16,110 nucleotides of DNA from Alphaproteobacteria bacterium (GTDB lineage Bacteria; Pseudomonadota; Alphaproteobacteria; UBA8366). Below are positions 1 to 7,002 of this stretch, piece after piece. The notes below the pieces were generated by a model. That model saw nothing but the letters and a program-made list of their open reading frames with translations, was not told the origin of the DNA and searched no databases. The position numbers and the translations under genes were made by a program. The stretch's first letter is position 1. Every line of letters starts with the position of its first letter. Location of the stretch: positions 1 through 16,110 of the forward strand of contig JABJCS010000671.1 of the NCBI GenBank assembly GCA_018665505.1. Direction: 5' to 3'.

Positions 1-1
1 A

Positions 2-406
2 AGCAATTGTCTGGGACGGGTTGGCTTCGGCTGGCTTTCCGACCGGATCGGCAGCGTCCGCACCTATCAATTAGCGCTCGTTTCATGCACTGTCGCGAGT
101 ACTGGATTCGGCGCGGCCGAAGCGTTCTATCTCGTGGCGATCATCGCGGTCTTACTCGGGTTTGGCGTCGGCGGCGTCTCGGCCCAACTGACTTCTGTCA
201 GCATTGACCTGTTCGGCACAACGGCGGCGGGCGCGCTGATGGGAACGGTATTGGCGCTCATGGGCATTCTCGGTGCTGGTGGCCCGTTGCTGAGCGGCGC
301 GATTTACGATGCGGTACAGTCATATGCACCGGCCTTTCACGGTGGAGCGGCCGTTTTCGTGCTCGCGTTGATGGTGTCTTTCGGGCTGAGAAATGGTCGC
401 GGATAA
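2..406 (+). CDS. MFS transporter, C-terminal part (5' end outside window)
   Basis: The reading frame is open from the left edge (frame starting at base 2) to TAA at 404-406, giving 134 visible codons; the start lies outside the window. The first visible residues contain GRVGFGWLSDRIG, the loop motif (G-R-x-G-x-G-x-L-x-D-R-x-G) found between helices of major facilitator superfamily carriers. It is followed by several hydrophobic stretches rich in Gly and Ala, and by GPLLSGAIYD near the end, a typical last-helices sequence in MFS proteins. This is therefore the second half of an inner-membrane secondary transporter of unknown substrate. An internal ATG at 134 is not a real start, because the frame is conserved MFS sequence upstream of it. 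The gene converges on priA with only 2 bp between the stop codons. Confidence 0.8.
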   Translation, partial: SNCLGRVGFGWLSDRIGSVRTYQLALVSCTVASTGFGAAEAFYLVAIIAVLLGFGVGGVSAQLTSVSIDLFGTTAAGALMGTVLALMGILGAGGPLLSGAIYDAVQSYAPAFHGGAAVFVLALMVSFGLRNGRG

Positions 407-408
407 GC

Positions 409-2637
409 TCAAAGAAAGCTGTAGGGATCGATATCCACCTGCACCCGCACGGCGTTCGGTGGTTTGATAGATGCGATCCAGGGCCGAAGCCGGTCCTGGA
501 TGCGGACAGCGCGGGTGGTGCGCACCAACAGGCGGCGGCGATGGCGGCCGCGCAGAATGGCGAGCGGTGCTGGGGCCGGGCCCAACACCTTGAAATCCGG
601 GGCTTGCGGTGCGCTCCGCGCCAAGGCGCGGGCGACGCCGTCGACGTGGCTCTCGTCGGGGCCGGAGACGATGATCGCCGCCAGGCGTCCGAAAGGGGGC
701 CAACCGCCTAGTTTTCGTTGCTCCGATTCCGCCGCCATGAAGGCGTCGCGCTCGCCCGCGACCAGGGCCTCCATGACTGGATGCTCTGGGTGATAGGTCT
801 GCAACAACACCCGCCCGGGGCGCTCCTCTCTCCCGGCCCGACCTGCGACCTGGTGCAGAAGTTGGTATGTGCGCTCGCCGGCACGCAAGTCGCCGCCGTT
901 CAGGCCCAAATCCGCATCAACCACGCCGACCAGGGTCAGTTTGGGGAAGTGATGGCCTTTCGCCACCAATTGGGTACCAATCAGGATGTCGATCTCATGA
1001 TCTTGGACGCGGCGGACAATTTCAGCGGCGGCGCTGGGGCTCCAGATCGTGTCGCTGGTCATCAACTCGACGCGGGCTTCGGGATAAAGTGTCGCAACTT
1101 CCTCGGCCAACCTCTCAACCCCTGGGCCGCAGGCGGCCATGCGATCCTCGGCCTCGCATTCCGGGCAAATCTTGGGCATGCGGGTGAAATATCCGCAGTG
1201 ATGACAATTGAGACGCCCGGCGAAGCGGTGCTCCACCAACCATGAGGTGCAGTTCGGGCATTCCAAGCGATGGCCGCAAGTGCGGCAGAGCGTCAGTGGG
1301 GCGTAGCCGCGCCGGTTCAGGAACAAGAGCGTCTGTTCTTCCTGCTCCAAGGTCTCTGTGATCGCCTTTTGCAGGGGCGGCGAAATCCAAGTTTGCCGCT
1401 GCGGTGGGTCTTTCCGCAAATCGACCAGGGATATTTCCGGCAATTCCGCGCCGCCATGGCGGGCGGGTAGATGCAAGAAATTGTAGCGCCCGGCCTCGAC
1501 ATTGGTGGTGGTTTCCAGCGACGGTGTCGCGGTCGCCAGTACGACCGGCGCTTTTTCCAGCTGGCCCCGCACTACTGCCATGTCGCGGGCGTGATAGATG
1601 ACCCCGTCTTCTTGTTTATAGGACTGGTCATGTTCCTCATCGACGACGATCAATCCTAATTCTTTGAACGGTAGGAACAACGACGACCTGGCGCCGACGA
1701 CGACCCGCGCGCGCCCATCGGCGACCGCTCTCCACACCCGCCGCCGCCGGGCGCGGGGAACCTCGGAATGCCATTCCAGGGGTGGCGTGCCGAAGCGTTC
1801 CTCGAACCGGCCAAGGAACTGTGCGGTCAACGCGATCTCGGGCAGTAGCACCAGGACCTGTCGGTCCGCTTTAAGGGCGGCGGCAATGGCCTCGAAATAG
1901 ACCTCGGTTTTTCCGGCACCCGTCACGCCATCCAATAGGGAAACGGAGAACCCGGCCTCTCGTGTTTTTGTGACCAGATCGTCGGCTGCTGTTTTTTGAG
2001 TGGGGGAAAGGTCGGGGCCCGGCAAGTCGGGGTTTGGCTGCGATAGGGGAGCGTCGTCGGAAATCTCCACCGCATCCAGGACACCGAGGTCGGCCATGCC
2101 GCGTACCACGCCGATACTGACTGCTGCTTCCCGCGCCAAATCCGTCGACCCGCGCGCCGGGCCGTCGCGCAACACGTCGATGACCCGCTGGCGCGCCGGT
2201 GTCGCTCTGAAATCAGGTGGTGTCGCTGAGAGGCGATAGACGATTCGCGGCCGTCCGGGTAGCAAGGCCTCTGGGATGCTCATGGCCATCCGTAGTACTG
2301 CGCCGGGGGCCGACATGGAGTATGCGGCCAGCCAATCCACCAATCGACGCATCGAGTCGCCCATACGCCAGGCGTCGAGTCGCGCTTCGATATCGCGCAA
2401 CCGCGAGTCGTCGACGGCTTTTACACCCGTTGAATCGCCCTTGGCGGCGGGGTCCCAAACGATGCCCACGCGTGTCTGTTTGCCGAGCGGCACATGTACA
2501 AAATCTCCTGGAATTACGGCTAAATCCTCGGGCACGCGATAGTCGTACGCCCCTGCCAACGGCAGCGGCAACAGCACGCGGACGCGTTTTGAAGTGCCGT
2601 TAGGTCGGTCGGTCGAACTGGCGCCTGAGAATCCCAT
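409..2637 (-). CDS. priA: Primosomal protein N' (replication restart helicase PriA)
   Basis: A 742-residue protein, close to the usual length, that restarts collapsed replication forks by binding branched DNA, unwinding 3'-5' and loading the primosome. The N-terminal 3'-DNA-binding domain starts near residue 18 (VRVLLPLPLAGAYDYRVPE). The helicase core shows Walker A GVTGAGKT at 237-244 and the DEEH box at 333-336. A complete zinc module has eight cysteines at 451, 454, 460, 463, 478, 481, 491 and 494. Motifs V and VI follow (GTQLVAKGHHFP at about 554-565; HQVAGRAGR at about 595-603). The C-terminus ends in DIDPYSFL as expected, so the gene is full length. The start is the ATG at 2637; no clear ribosome-binding site precedes it. 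It is transcribed divergently from the transaldolase gene, and a good -35/-10 pair lies just upstream. Confidence 0.97.
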   Translation of the reverse strand: MGFSGASSTDRPNGTSKRVRVLLPLPLAGAYDYRVPEDLAVIPGDFVHVPLGKQTRVGIVWDPAAKGDSTGVKAVDDSRLRDIEARLDAWRMGDSMRRLVDWLAAYSMSAPGAVLRMAMSIPEALLPGRPRIVYRLSATPPDFRATPARQRVIDVLRDGPARGSTDLAREAAVSIGVVRGMADLGVLDAVEISDDAPLSQPNPDLPGPDLSPTQKTAADDLVTKTREAGFSVSLLDGVTGAGKTEVYFEAIAAALKADRQVLVLLPEIALTAQFLGRFEERFGTPPLEWHSEVPRARRRRVWRAVADGRARVVVGARSSLFLPFKELGLIVVDEEHDQSYKQEDGVIYHARDMAVVRGQLEKAPVVLATATPSLETTTNVEAGRYNFLHLPARHGGAELPEISLVDLRKDPPQRQTWISPPLQKAITETLEQEEQTLLFLNRRGYAPLTLCRTCGHRLECPNCTSWLVEHRFAGRLNCHHCGYFTRMPKICPECEAEDRMAACGPGVERLAEEVATLYPEARVELMTSDTIWSPSAAAEIVRRVQDHEIDILIGTQLVAKGHHFPKLTLVGVVDADLGLNGGDLRAGERTYQLLHQVAGRAGREERPGRVLLQTYHPEHPVMEALVAGERDAFMAAESEQRKLGGWPPFGRLAAIIVSGPDESHVDGVARALARSAPQAPDFKVLGPAPAPLAILRGRHRRRLLVRTTRAVRIQDRLRPWIASIKPPNAVRVQVDIDPYSFL

Positions 2638-2657
2638 CGGCTAGAGTGTATCCAACA

Positions 2658-2686
2658 ATTATCGCGGCGCCAGATGGCATCGACAA
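2658..2686 (-). promoter_or_regulatory. Predicted sigma70-type promoter of priA
   Basis: On the minus strand, TTGTCG (-35, plus-strand 2681-2686) is separated by exactly 17 bp from GATAAT (-10, plus-strand 2658-2663). This matches the consensus at 4/6 and 5/6 positions. Transcription would start near 2651, leaving a leader of only about 14 nt before the priA ATG, with no evident Shine-Dalgarno sequence. The call rests on sequence match and position in the 76-bp divergent gap. Confidence 0.45.
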
Positions 2687-2713
2687 CTCAGCCTGGAGGG
2701 TTGGAAAAGAACA

Positions 2714-3370
2714 ATGAAATTTTTCGTGGATACCGCTGATGTGGACGCTATTCGCGACCTGGCCGATACCGGTCTCGTCGATGGCGTGACGACCAACCCG
2801 TCCTTGATCGCAAAAAGCGGCCGGGATTTCGTCGAGGTTGTGAAAGAGATTTGCGACATCGTCGATGGCCCGATCAGCGCCGAGGTCACCGCTATCGAGT
2901 ACGATGCGATGGTCGCCGAAGGCCGCAAGCTCGCGAAGATTCACGACAATATCACCGTCAAAGTCCCGCTGACCCGCGATGGATTGAAGACCTGCAAGAC
3001 GCTGTCGCAGGAAGGCACGATGGTCAATGTGACGCTGTGTTTCTCCGCAAATCAGGCGCTGCTGGCGGCGAAAGCGGGCGCGACCTTCATTTCGCCATTT
3101 ATCGGTCGACTCGACGATATCGCCACGGACGGCATGCAGCTGATCGAGGATATCGTCGATATTTACGATAACTATCCCAACCTGATGACGGAGGTTCTGG
3201 TTGCCTCCGTGCGCTCGCCGATGCATGTGCTGCAATCGGCGAAAATCGGTGCAGATGTTGTGACCTTGCCGCCGGACGTCTTGCTCGCGATGTTCAAGCA
3301 TCCGCTGACCGACAAGGGGCTCGACGCGTTCCTCGCCGATTGGCAGAAGACCGGCCAGTCTATTCTTTAG
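2714..3370 (+). CDS. tal: Small transaldolase (TalC/FSA family)
   Basis: A 218-residue single-domain TIM barrel of the transaldolase / fructose-6-phosphate aldolase family, the short decameric type; full length. It starts MKFFVDTAD with GVTTNPSLI at 24-32. The Schiff-base lysine is K83 in NITVKVPLT. Two positions that separate the two activities favour transaldolase: E57 (Gln59 in E. coli FsaA, Glu in TalB) and F129 in [10 protein letters not shown] (Tyr131 in FsaA, Phe in TalB). The likely role is the cytosolic non-oxidative pentose phosphate pathway: transfer of dihydroxyacetone between sedoheptulose-7-phosphate and glyceraldehyde-3-phosphate. GGAGG lies at 2695-2699, and a closer purine tract GGAAAAGA at 2703-2710 precedes the ATG. 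It leads the cluster with DUF484 and xerC, with a 9-bp gap to DUF484. Confidence 0.93.
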   Translation: MKFFVDTADVDAIRDLADTGLVDGVTTNPSLIAKSGRDFVEVVKEICDIVDGPISAEVTAIEYDAMVAEGRKLAKIHDNITVKVPLTRDGLKTCKTLSQEGTMVNVTLCFSANQALLAAKAGATFISPFIGRLDDIATDGMQLIEDIVDIYDNYPNLMTEVLVASVRSPMHVLQSAKIGADVVTLPPDVLLAMFKHPLTDKGLDAFLADWQKTGQSIL

Positions 3371-3379
3371 GAAGAAGGG

Positions 3380-4096
3380 ATGACTCAAGACTCGACCGAT
3401 TCGTCACGAGCGGCCCAGGTTACAGCGGCGCAAGTTGTCGAGTATCTGGAGCAAAATCCAGATTTTTTGAGCCGGAATCCGCAGGCGCTCGACCAGCAAA
3501 CGACGCCGGAACGGGAACTCGGTGATGGGGTCGTTGATTTTCAATCAGCAATGATTTCCCGGCTTCGCGCCGATGTCGCTGGTCACACTGATCGCCAACG
3601 GGAATTATTGGATACCAGCCGAGCTAATTTATCGATCCAGGCGCGCGTTCATGAATGCGTCTTGGCGCTATTGGATGCGCGTAGTTTCGAGAAAGTCATC
3701 GAAACCGTCGCGACCGATTTGACGGTATTGCTAGATCTCGATGTCGTCACGCTGTGCGTTGAATCGGAACAGGGTGCCTGGTCCGGTGGGGCCGCCGGCC
3801 AGGGCCTTCGCATGATTTCGCCAGGCACCGTCGAAGAAGTCTTCGGCACCGGCGAGGAATTAATTCTGCGCTGCGGTATCGACGGACACGCGGAAGCGTT
3901 CGGTGAAGCGGCCAGCCTCGTGCGCTCCGAAGCGCTCGTCCGCTTGCAGATTTCGTCATCGACGCCGCCGGCTCTGTTAGCATTCGGATCGCGCGATCCG
4001 GAGAAATTTCATCCGGGGCAGGCGACGGAACTCATCGGTTTTCTCGCGGCCGTATTGGAAAGTGTCATTCGTGGATGGCTAACGCTACCGGATTAG
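3380..4096 (+). CDS. DUF484 family protein (GAF-like), xerC partner gene
   Basis: A 238-residue soluble protein of the DUF484 family. The N-terminal segment VVEYLEQNPDFLSRNP (19-34) is the family's hallmark. A polar, partly helical linker (about 50-90) leads to a GAF-like domain (about 95-235) ending with LLAFGSRDPEKFHPGQ at 199-214, the best-conserved block of the family. No catalytic or cofactor residues are evident, and the molecular function is unknown. DUF484 genes sit immediately before xerC in many proteobacteria, which suggests but does not prove a link to XerC recombination. The ribosome-binding site AGGAAGAAGG (3369-3378) includes the last bases of the upstream transaldolase stop codon. 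The 3' end overlaps xerC by 22 bp. Confidence 0.88.
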   Translation: MTQDSTDSSRAAQVTAAQVVEYLEQNPDFLSRNPQALDQQTTPERELGDGVVDFQSAMISRLRADVAGHTDRQRELLDTSRANLSIQARVHECVLALLDARSFEKVIETVATDLTVLLDLDVVTLCVESEQGAWSGGAAGQGLRMISPGTVEEVFGTGEELILRCGIDGHAEAFGEAASLVRSEALVRLQISSSTPPALLAFGSRDPEKFHPGQATELIGFLAAVLESVIRGWLTLPD

Positions 4097-5037
4097 AATC
4101 GATTCTCGAAGGGGTCGCGGGAGATGCGGCCCTTGGATCCGTTGTCGCCGACTGGCTGCGGTGGCTGCGCGACGAACGGCGCTCCTCTCCTCATACAGTT
4201 GATGCATATGTCCGCGATCTTGCGGCGTTTTTGACATTTTTATCGCAGCATCAGGGCGGCCCGGCGACCCTCGCCGACTTGGAAGCGTTGGGTGCGCGGG
4301 ATTTTCGTGCCTGGTTGGCCCGGCGCGCTTCGGCGGGGCTCGGGCGCACGTCAACGGCGCGGGCCCTTTCCGTGGTGCGCGGGTTTTATGTATGGATGGA
4401 GCGGAACGAGCGGGGCCGCAATCATGCAATCCGCACCGTCCGCACACCGAAATTGCCGCAATCGGTGCCGAAGCCTCTGGATGTCCGCGATGCGGCCGTG
4501 ACGGTGACGGATATCGGCGCGCTGGCGAGCGAGCCGTGGATTGCGTCCCGGGACATCGCGGTCATGACATTGCTCTATGGCTGCGGATTGCGGATTTCGG
4601 AAGCCCTCGGCCTGACGCGCCGGGATGCGCCCGATGGCGACGCCATGACCGTGCTCGGCAAAGGGAACAAACAGCGCATGGTGCCGGTCTTGCCGGTGGT
4701 GCGGGAAGCGATCGACACGTATTTGGCGGAGTGCCCTCATCATTTGGAAGCGGACGACCCGCTATTCGTTGGCGCTCGGGGGGGGCCGCTCAATGCGCGG
4801 ATTATCCAACGTCAGATGCAGAAATTGCGCGGCTGGCTCGGTCTACCGGATACCGCAACACCACACGCGATGCGGCACAGTTTCGCCACACACCTTCTTG
4901 CGGGCGGCGGTGATTTGCGTTCGATCCAGGAATTACTGGGCCATGCGTCCCTGTCGACGACGCAGCGTTATACGGCTGTTGATACGGAGAAATTGCTGCG
5001 GGAATACCGGGCGACCCACCCGCGAGCCAGGTCCTGA
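4075..5037 (+). CDS. xerC: Tyrosine recombinase XerC
   Basis: A 320-residue site-specific recombinase that, with XerD, resolves chromosome dimers at dif during cell division. The N-terminal SAM-like core-binding domain spans about 22-107 (SPHTVDAYVRDLAAF). The catalytic domain spans about 143-312 and carries all expected residues: R173 (GLRISEAL), K196 (GKGNKQR), H264 and R267 (PHAMRHSFATHLL), H290 (LLGHASLSTTQ) and the nucleophile Y299 (TQRYT). It starts at the ATG inside the end of the DUF484 gene in another frame, without a clear ribosome-binding site, so translation is probably coupled. The pairing with DUF484 and the cellular-recombinase sequence favour XerC over XerD or a phage integrase. 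A structured noncoding stretch and an intrinsic terminator follow. Confidence 0.93.
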   Translation: MANATGLESILEGVAGDAALGSVVADWLRWLRDERRSSPHTVDAYVRDLAAFLTFLSQHQGGPATLADLEALGARDFRAWLARRASAGLGRTSTARALSVVRGFYVWMERNERGRNHAIRTVRTPKLPQSVPKPLDVRDAAVTVTDIGALASEPWIASRDIAVMTLLYGCGLRISEALGLTRRDAPDGDAMTVLGKGNKQRMVPVLPVVREAIDTYLAECPHHLEADDPLFVGARGGPLNARIIQRQMQKLRGWLGLPDTATPHAMRHSFATHLLAGGGDLRSIQELLGHASLSTTQRYTAVDTEKLLREYRATHPRARS

Positions 5038-5204
5038 GGGTGCGCCTGGTTACTTCTCACCGTAGCTAAATTGTCGAGAGACGTAATAAAATTGCGCAAA
5101 GTGTGATGGCCGTCATACCGCGCTAGCGGTGCTCAAGGTATTTTAACTCGTGCATACCCAAGACACGTCCTATGCACTCCCAACTAGCCCAATTTGGGCA
5201 CTAA
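5038..5204 (+). other. Structured intergenic stretch after xerC (3' UTR or possible small RNA)
   Basis: This noncoding stretch between xerC and the terminator contains several consecutive inverted repeats. ACCGC/GCGGT (5117-5121 with 5126-5130, loop GCTA) is the first. GTGCATA/TATGCAC (5150-5156 with 5171-5177, 14-nt loop) is the second. GCCCA/TGGGC (5187-5191 with 5195-5199) is the third. The strong terminator hairpin comes directly afterwards. The 5' part (5061-5095) is AT-richer than its surroundings. A weak promoter-like pair exists (TTGCGC 5092-5097, 17 bp, ATACCG 5115-5120), but it is not convincing. No plausible small ORF or tRNA was found. It may simply be the xerC 3' UTR; a separate small RNA is possible. 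Confidence 0.35.
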
Positions 5205-5236
5205 CGGGCCGGATTCTCATCCGGCCCGCTTTTTTT
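5205..5236 (+). terminator. Intrinsic (Rho-independent) terminator of the tal-DUF484-xerC cluster
   Basis: A perfect 10-bp GC-rich stem, CGGGCCGGAT (5205-5214) with ATCCGGCCCG (5219-5228), encloses a TCTC loop. One C and seven consecutive T (5230-5236) follow. This is a textbook terminator for plus-strand transcription. Its T-tract overlaps the TAA stop codon (plus-strand 5235-5237) of the convergent small membrane-protein gene. Read on the minus strand the hairpin is followed only by TTAGTG, so it should be a poor terminator in that direction. Confidence 0.92.
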
Positions 5237-5504
5237 ATCGGGAACTCCCCAAGAAACGCCGTACCAACAACATCGCACGAATGCGGGCCTCACGGATTTG
5301 CCGTTCGTATTTTGGGAAGCGCCGCTCCACCGAGATGAGCTTCTGTTTGAACCATGGCGATTCGTAGGAAAGCAGGACCATGCCGATGGCGAGGAATAGA
5401 ATGCCTTGCAGAATGGGCAGGAACAGGCCGAGCACGCCAAGCACCATAAAGGTCCATCCTAGGCCTTGGATAAGAAGGGACCGTGTGCGGCGGCTCATGG
5501 CCAT
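5235..5504 (-). CDS. Small membrane protein (PGPGW/DUF454-like)
   Basis: An 89-residue protein with a short basic N-terminus (RRTR), a tight pair of hydrophobic helices (about 11-29 and 31-47) joined at LFLPILQG, and a basic amphipathic tail of about 40 residues starting at YESPWFKQKL. The pattern 'LGxxGLFLP-xx-G-hydrophobic helix-S-x-E-x-PW' resembles the PGPGW / YbaN-like small inner-membrane proteins, whose function is unknown. The assignment to either family is by eye and uncertain. The first ATG (5504) is preceded by GGTGGG on the minus strand; an alternative ATG lies two codons later. It begins 20 bp after the lpdA stop on the same strand and is probably cotranscribed with lpdA. Its stop codon overlaps the T-tract of the convergent xerC terminator. 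Confidence 0.7.
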   Translation of the reverse strand: MAMSRRTRSLLIQGLGWTFMVLGVLGLFLPILQGILFLAIGMVLLSYESPWFKQKLISVERRFPKYERQIREARIRAMLLVRRFLGSSR

Positions 5505-5524
5505 GAAGTTAGACCCACCAGCGA

Positions 5525-6928
5525 TCAGATATGGATTGGACGACCGTCAACGGCGAGCGCGGCTTCCTTCACCGCTTCGGTCATCGTCGGATGGCCGTGA
5601 CAGGTACGCGCCACGTCTTCCGCCGAACCACCGAATTCGATCACGGTAACGATTTCCTGAATCAGGTTGCCCGCGTCCGCGCCAATAATGTGGCAACCGA
5701 GCACTTCGTCGGTCTCCGCATCCGCGAGCAGCTTCACGAATCCATCCGTGTCGCCGTTGCAGCGCGCCCGGCTGTTCGCCATGAAGGGGAACTTACCGGC
5801 CTTATAGGCGCGGCCCGCTTCCTTCAGTTGTTCCTCCGTCTTACCAACCGACGCGACTTCGGGCCAAGTATAGACGATGCCGGGGATGGCGTCGTAATCG
5901 ATATGCCCGGATTGCCCCGCCAGAATTTCTGCGACAACCATGCCTTCGTCTTCGGCCTTATGGGCGAGCATCGGTCCCGGAATACAGTCGCCGATGGCGT
6001 AGATGCCAGGGATGTTGGTTTGGAAATGCGCGTCGACCTGAATGACACCGCGCGCGTCTGTCTCGACGCCGACTGTGTCCAGCCCTAGTCCTTCCGTATA
6101 GGGTGTGCGGCCGATGGAGAGCAGGACGACATCCGCCTTAAGGGTTTCGGCCTCGCCGCCAGCCGCCGGTTCCACTGTCAGGGTGACGCCGGTCTTGACT
6201 TTCTTCGCGCCGGTGACTTTCGTGGAAAGGCGGAATTCGAAACCCTGTTTCTTTAGGATACGCTGAAACTGTTTCGATACTTCGCCATCATTGGTCGGCA
6301 AGATACGGTCGAGGAATTCGACCGCGGTGACCTTCGCCCCAAACCGCGCCCAGACGGAGCCGAGTTCGAGGCCGATTACGCCTCCGCCAATGACGACCAG
6401 ATGCTTTGGCACTTTGGGCAGAGAGAGCGCTCCGGTGGAGGTCACGATCTGTTTTTCGTCAACCTCTACACCCGGTAGCGGCGCGCTGTCGGAGCCCGTT
6501 GCGATGATAATGTTCTTGGTCTCGTAGCTGGTCTTCTTCTTGCCGTCGCTGACGACGACCGTGCCCGGTTTTTCGATCGTGCCCAGGCCCTGCAGATAGT
6601 CGACCTTGTTCTTCTTGAACAGGAACTCGATGCCCTTGGTCAGATCGCCGACGATCTTGTCTTTGTTGCCCATCAGCTTCTTCAGGTTGAGCTTAACCGT
6701 GCCGACCTCGATCCCGCGTTCTTTAAATTCGTGCGCCGCTTCGGTGTAAAGATGAGAGTTGTGCAACAACGCCTTCGAGGGAATGCAGCCGACATTGAGA
6801 CAGGTCCCGCCAAGGGATCCGCGCTTCTCGACGCAGGCAGTCTTTAGCCCCAGCTGCGCGGCCCTGATCGCCGCTACATAACCGCCCGGTCCGCCGCCGA
6901 TCACGATCAGATCGTATGTCTCCGCCAT
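5525..6928 (-). CDS. lpdA: Dihydrolipoyl dehydrogenase (E3)
   Basis: A full-length 467-residue flavoprotein disulfide reductase that re-oxidises the dihydrolipoyl groups of 2-oxoacid dehydrogenase E2 subunits, passing electrons via FAD to NAD+. The FAD-binding [10 protein letters not shown] lies at 11-20. The redox-active disulfide is C43/C48 in [14 protein letters not shown] second nucleotide-binding motif [12 protein letters not shown] lies mid-protein, and [16 protein letters not shown] is the second FAD segment. The dimer-interface catalytic pair is H446 and E451 in [12 protein letters not shown] followed by a 9-nt spacer precedes the ATG on the minus strand, supporting the start. The E1 and E2 genes of 2-oxoglutarate dehydrogenase are on the same strand in this window but about 5 kb upstream, so this is probably the E3 of that complex even though it is physically separated. 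Confidence 0.97.
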   Translation of the reverse strand: MAETYDLIVIGGGPGGYVAAIRAAQLGLKTACVEKRGSLGGTCLNVGCIPSKALLHNSHLYTEAAHEFKERGIEVGTVKLNLKKLMGNKDKIVGDLTKGIEFLFKKNKVDYLQGLGTIEKPGTVVVSDGKKKTSYETKNIIIATGSDSAPLPGVEVDEKQIVTSTGALSLPKVPKHLVVIGGGVIGLELGSVWARFGAKVTAVEFLDRILPTNDGEVSKQFQRILKKQGFEFRLSTKVTGAKKVKTGVTLTVEPAAGGEAETLKADVVLLSIGRTPYTEGLGLDTVGVETDARGVIQVDAHFQTNIPGIYAIGDCIPGPMLAHKAEDEGMVVAEILAGQSGHIDYDAIPGIVYTWPEVASVGKTEEQLKEAGRAYKAGKFPFMANSRARCNGDTDGFVKLLADAETDEVLGCHIIGADAGNLIQEIVTVIEFGGSAEDVARTCHGHPTMTEAVKEAALAVDGRPIHI

Positions 6929-7002
6929 CGCTTAGCACTCCATATTATCGAGTCGGCGCAAGGTAACGGCACTGGCTTCGCATTGTCACCCCTGATTCTC
7001 GC

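Noticed and set aside
2600..3388. 262-codon minus-strand open frame
   Set aside because: Antisense to the transaldolase gene, which has all its catalytic residues; the translation is His/Arg/Gln-rich with no family resemblance.
4075..5037. xerC as a phage or genomic-island integrase
   Set aside because: The DUF484 neighbour, XerC-like length and absence of att repeats, tRNA or phage genes point to the cellular recombinase.
5038..5204. A dif recombination site next to xerC
   Set aside because: No 28-bp arrangement with two arms resembling known dif sequences (GCATAAT/ATTATG-type arms around a 6-bp centre) is present; the inverted repeats here differ in sequence and spacing.
5150..5338. Possible 62-codon plus-strand gene starting at GTG 5150
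   Set aside because: It would run through the strong terminator at 5205-5236 and into the antisense strand of the small membrane-protein gene, with no ribosome-binding site or conserved pattern.
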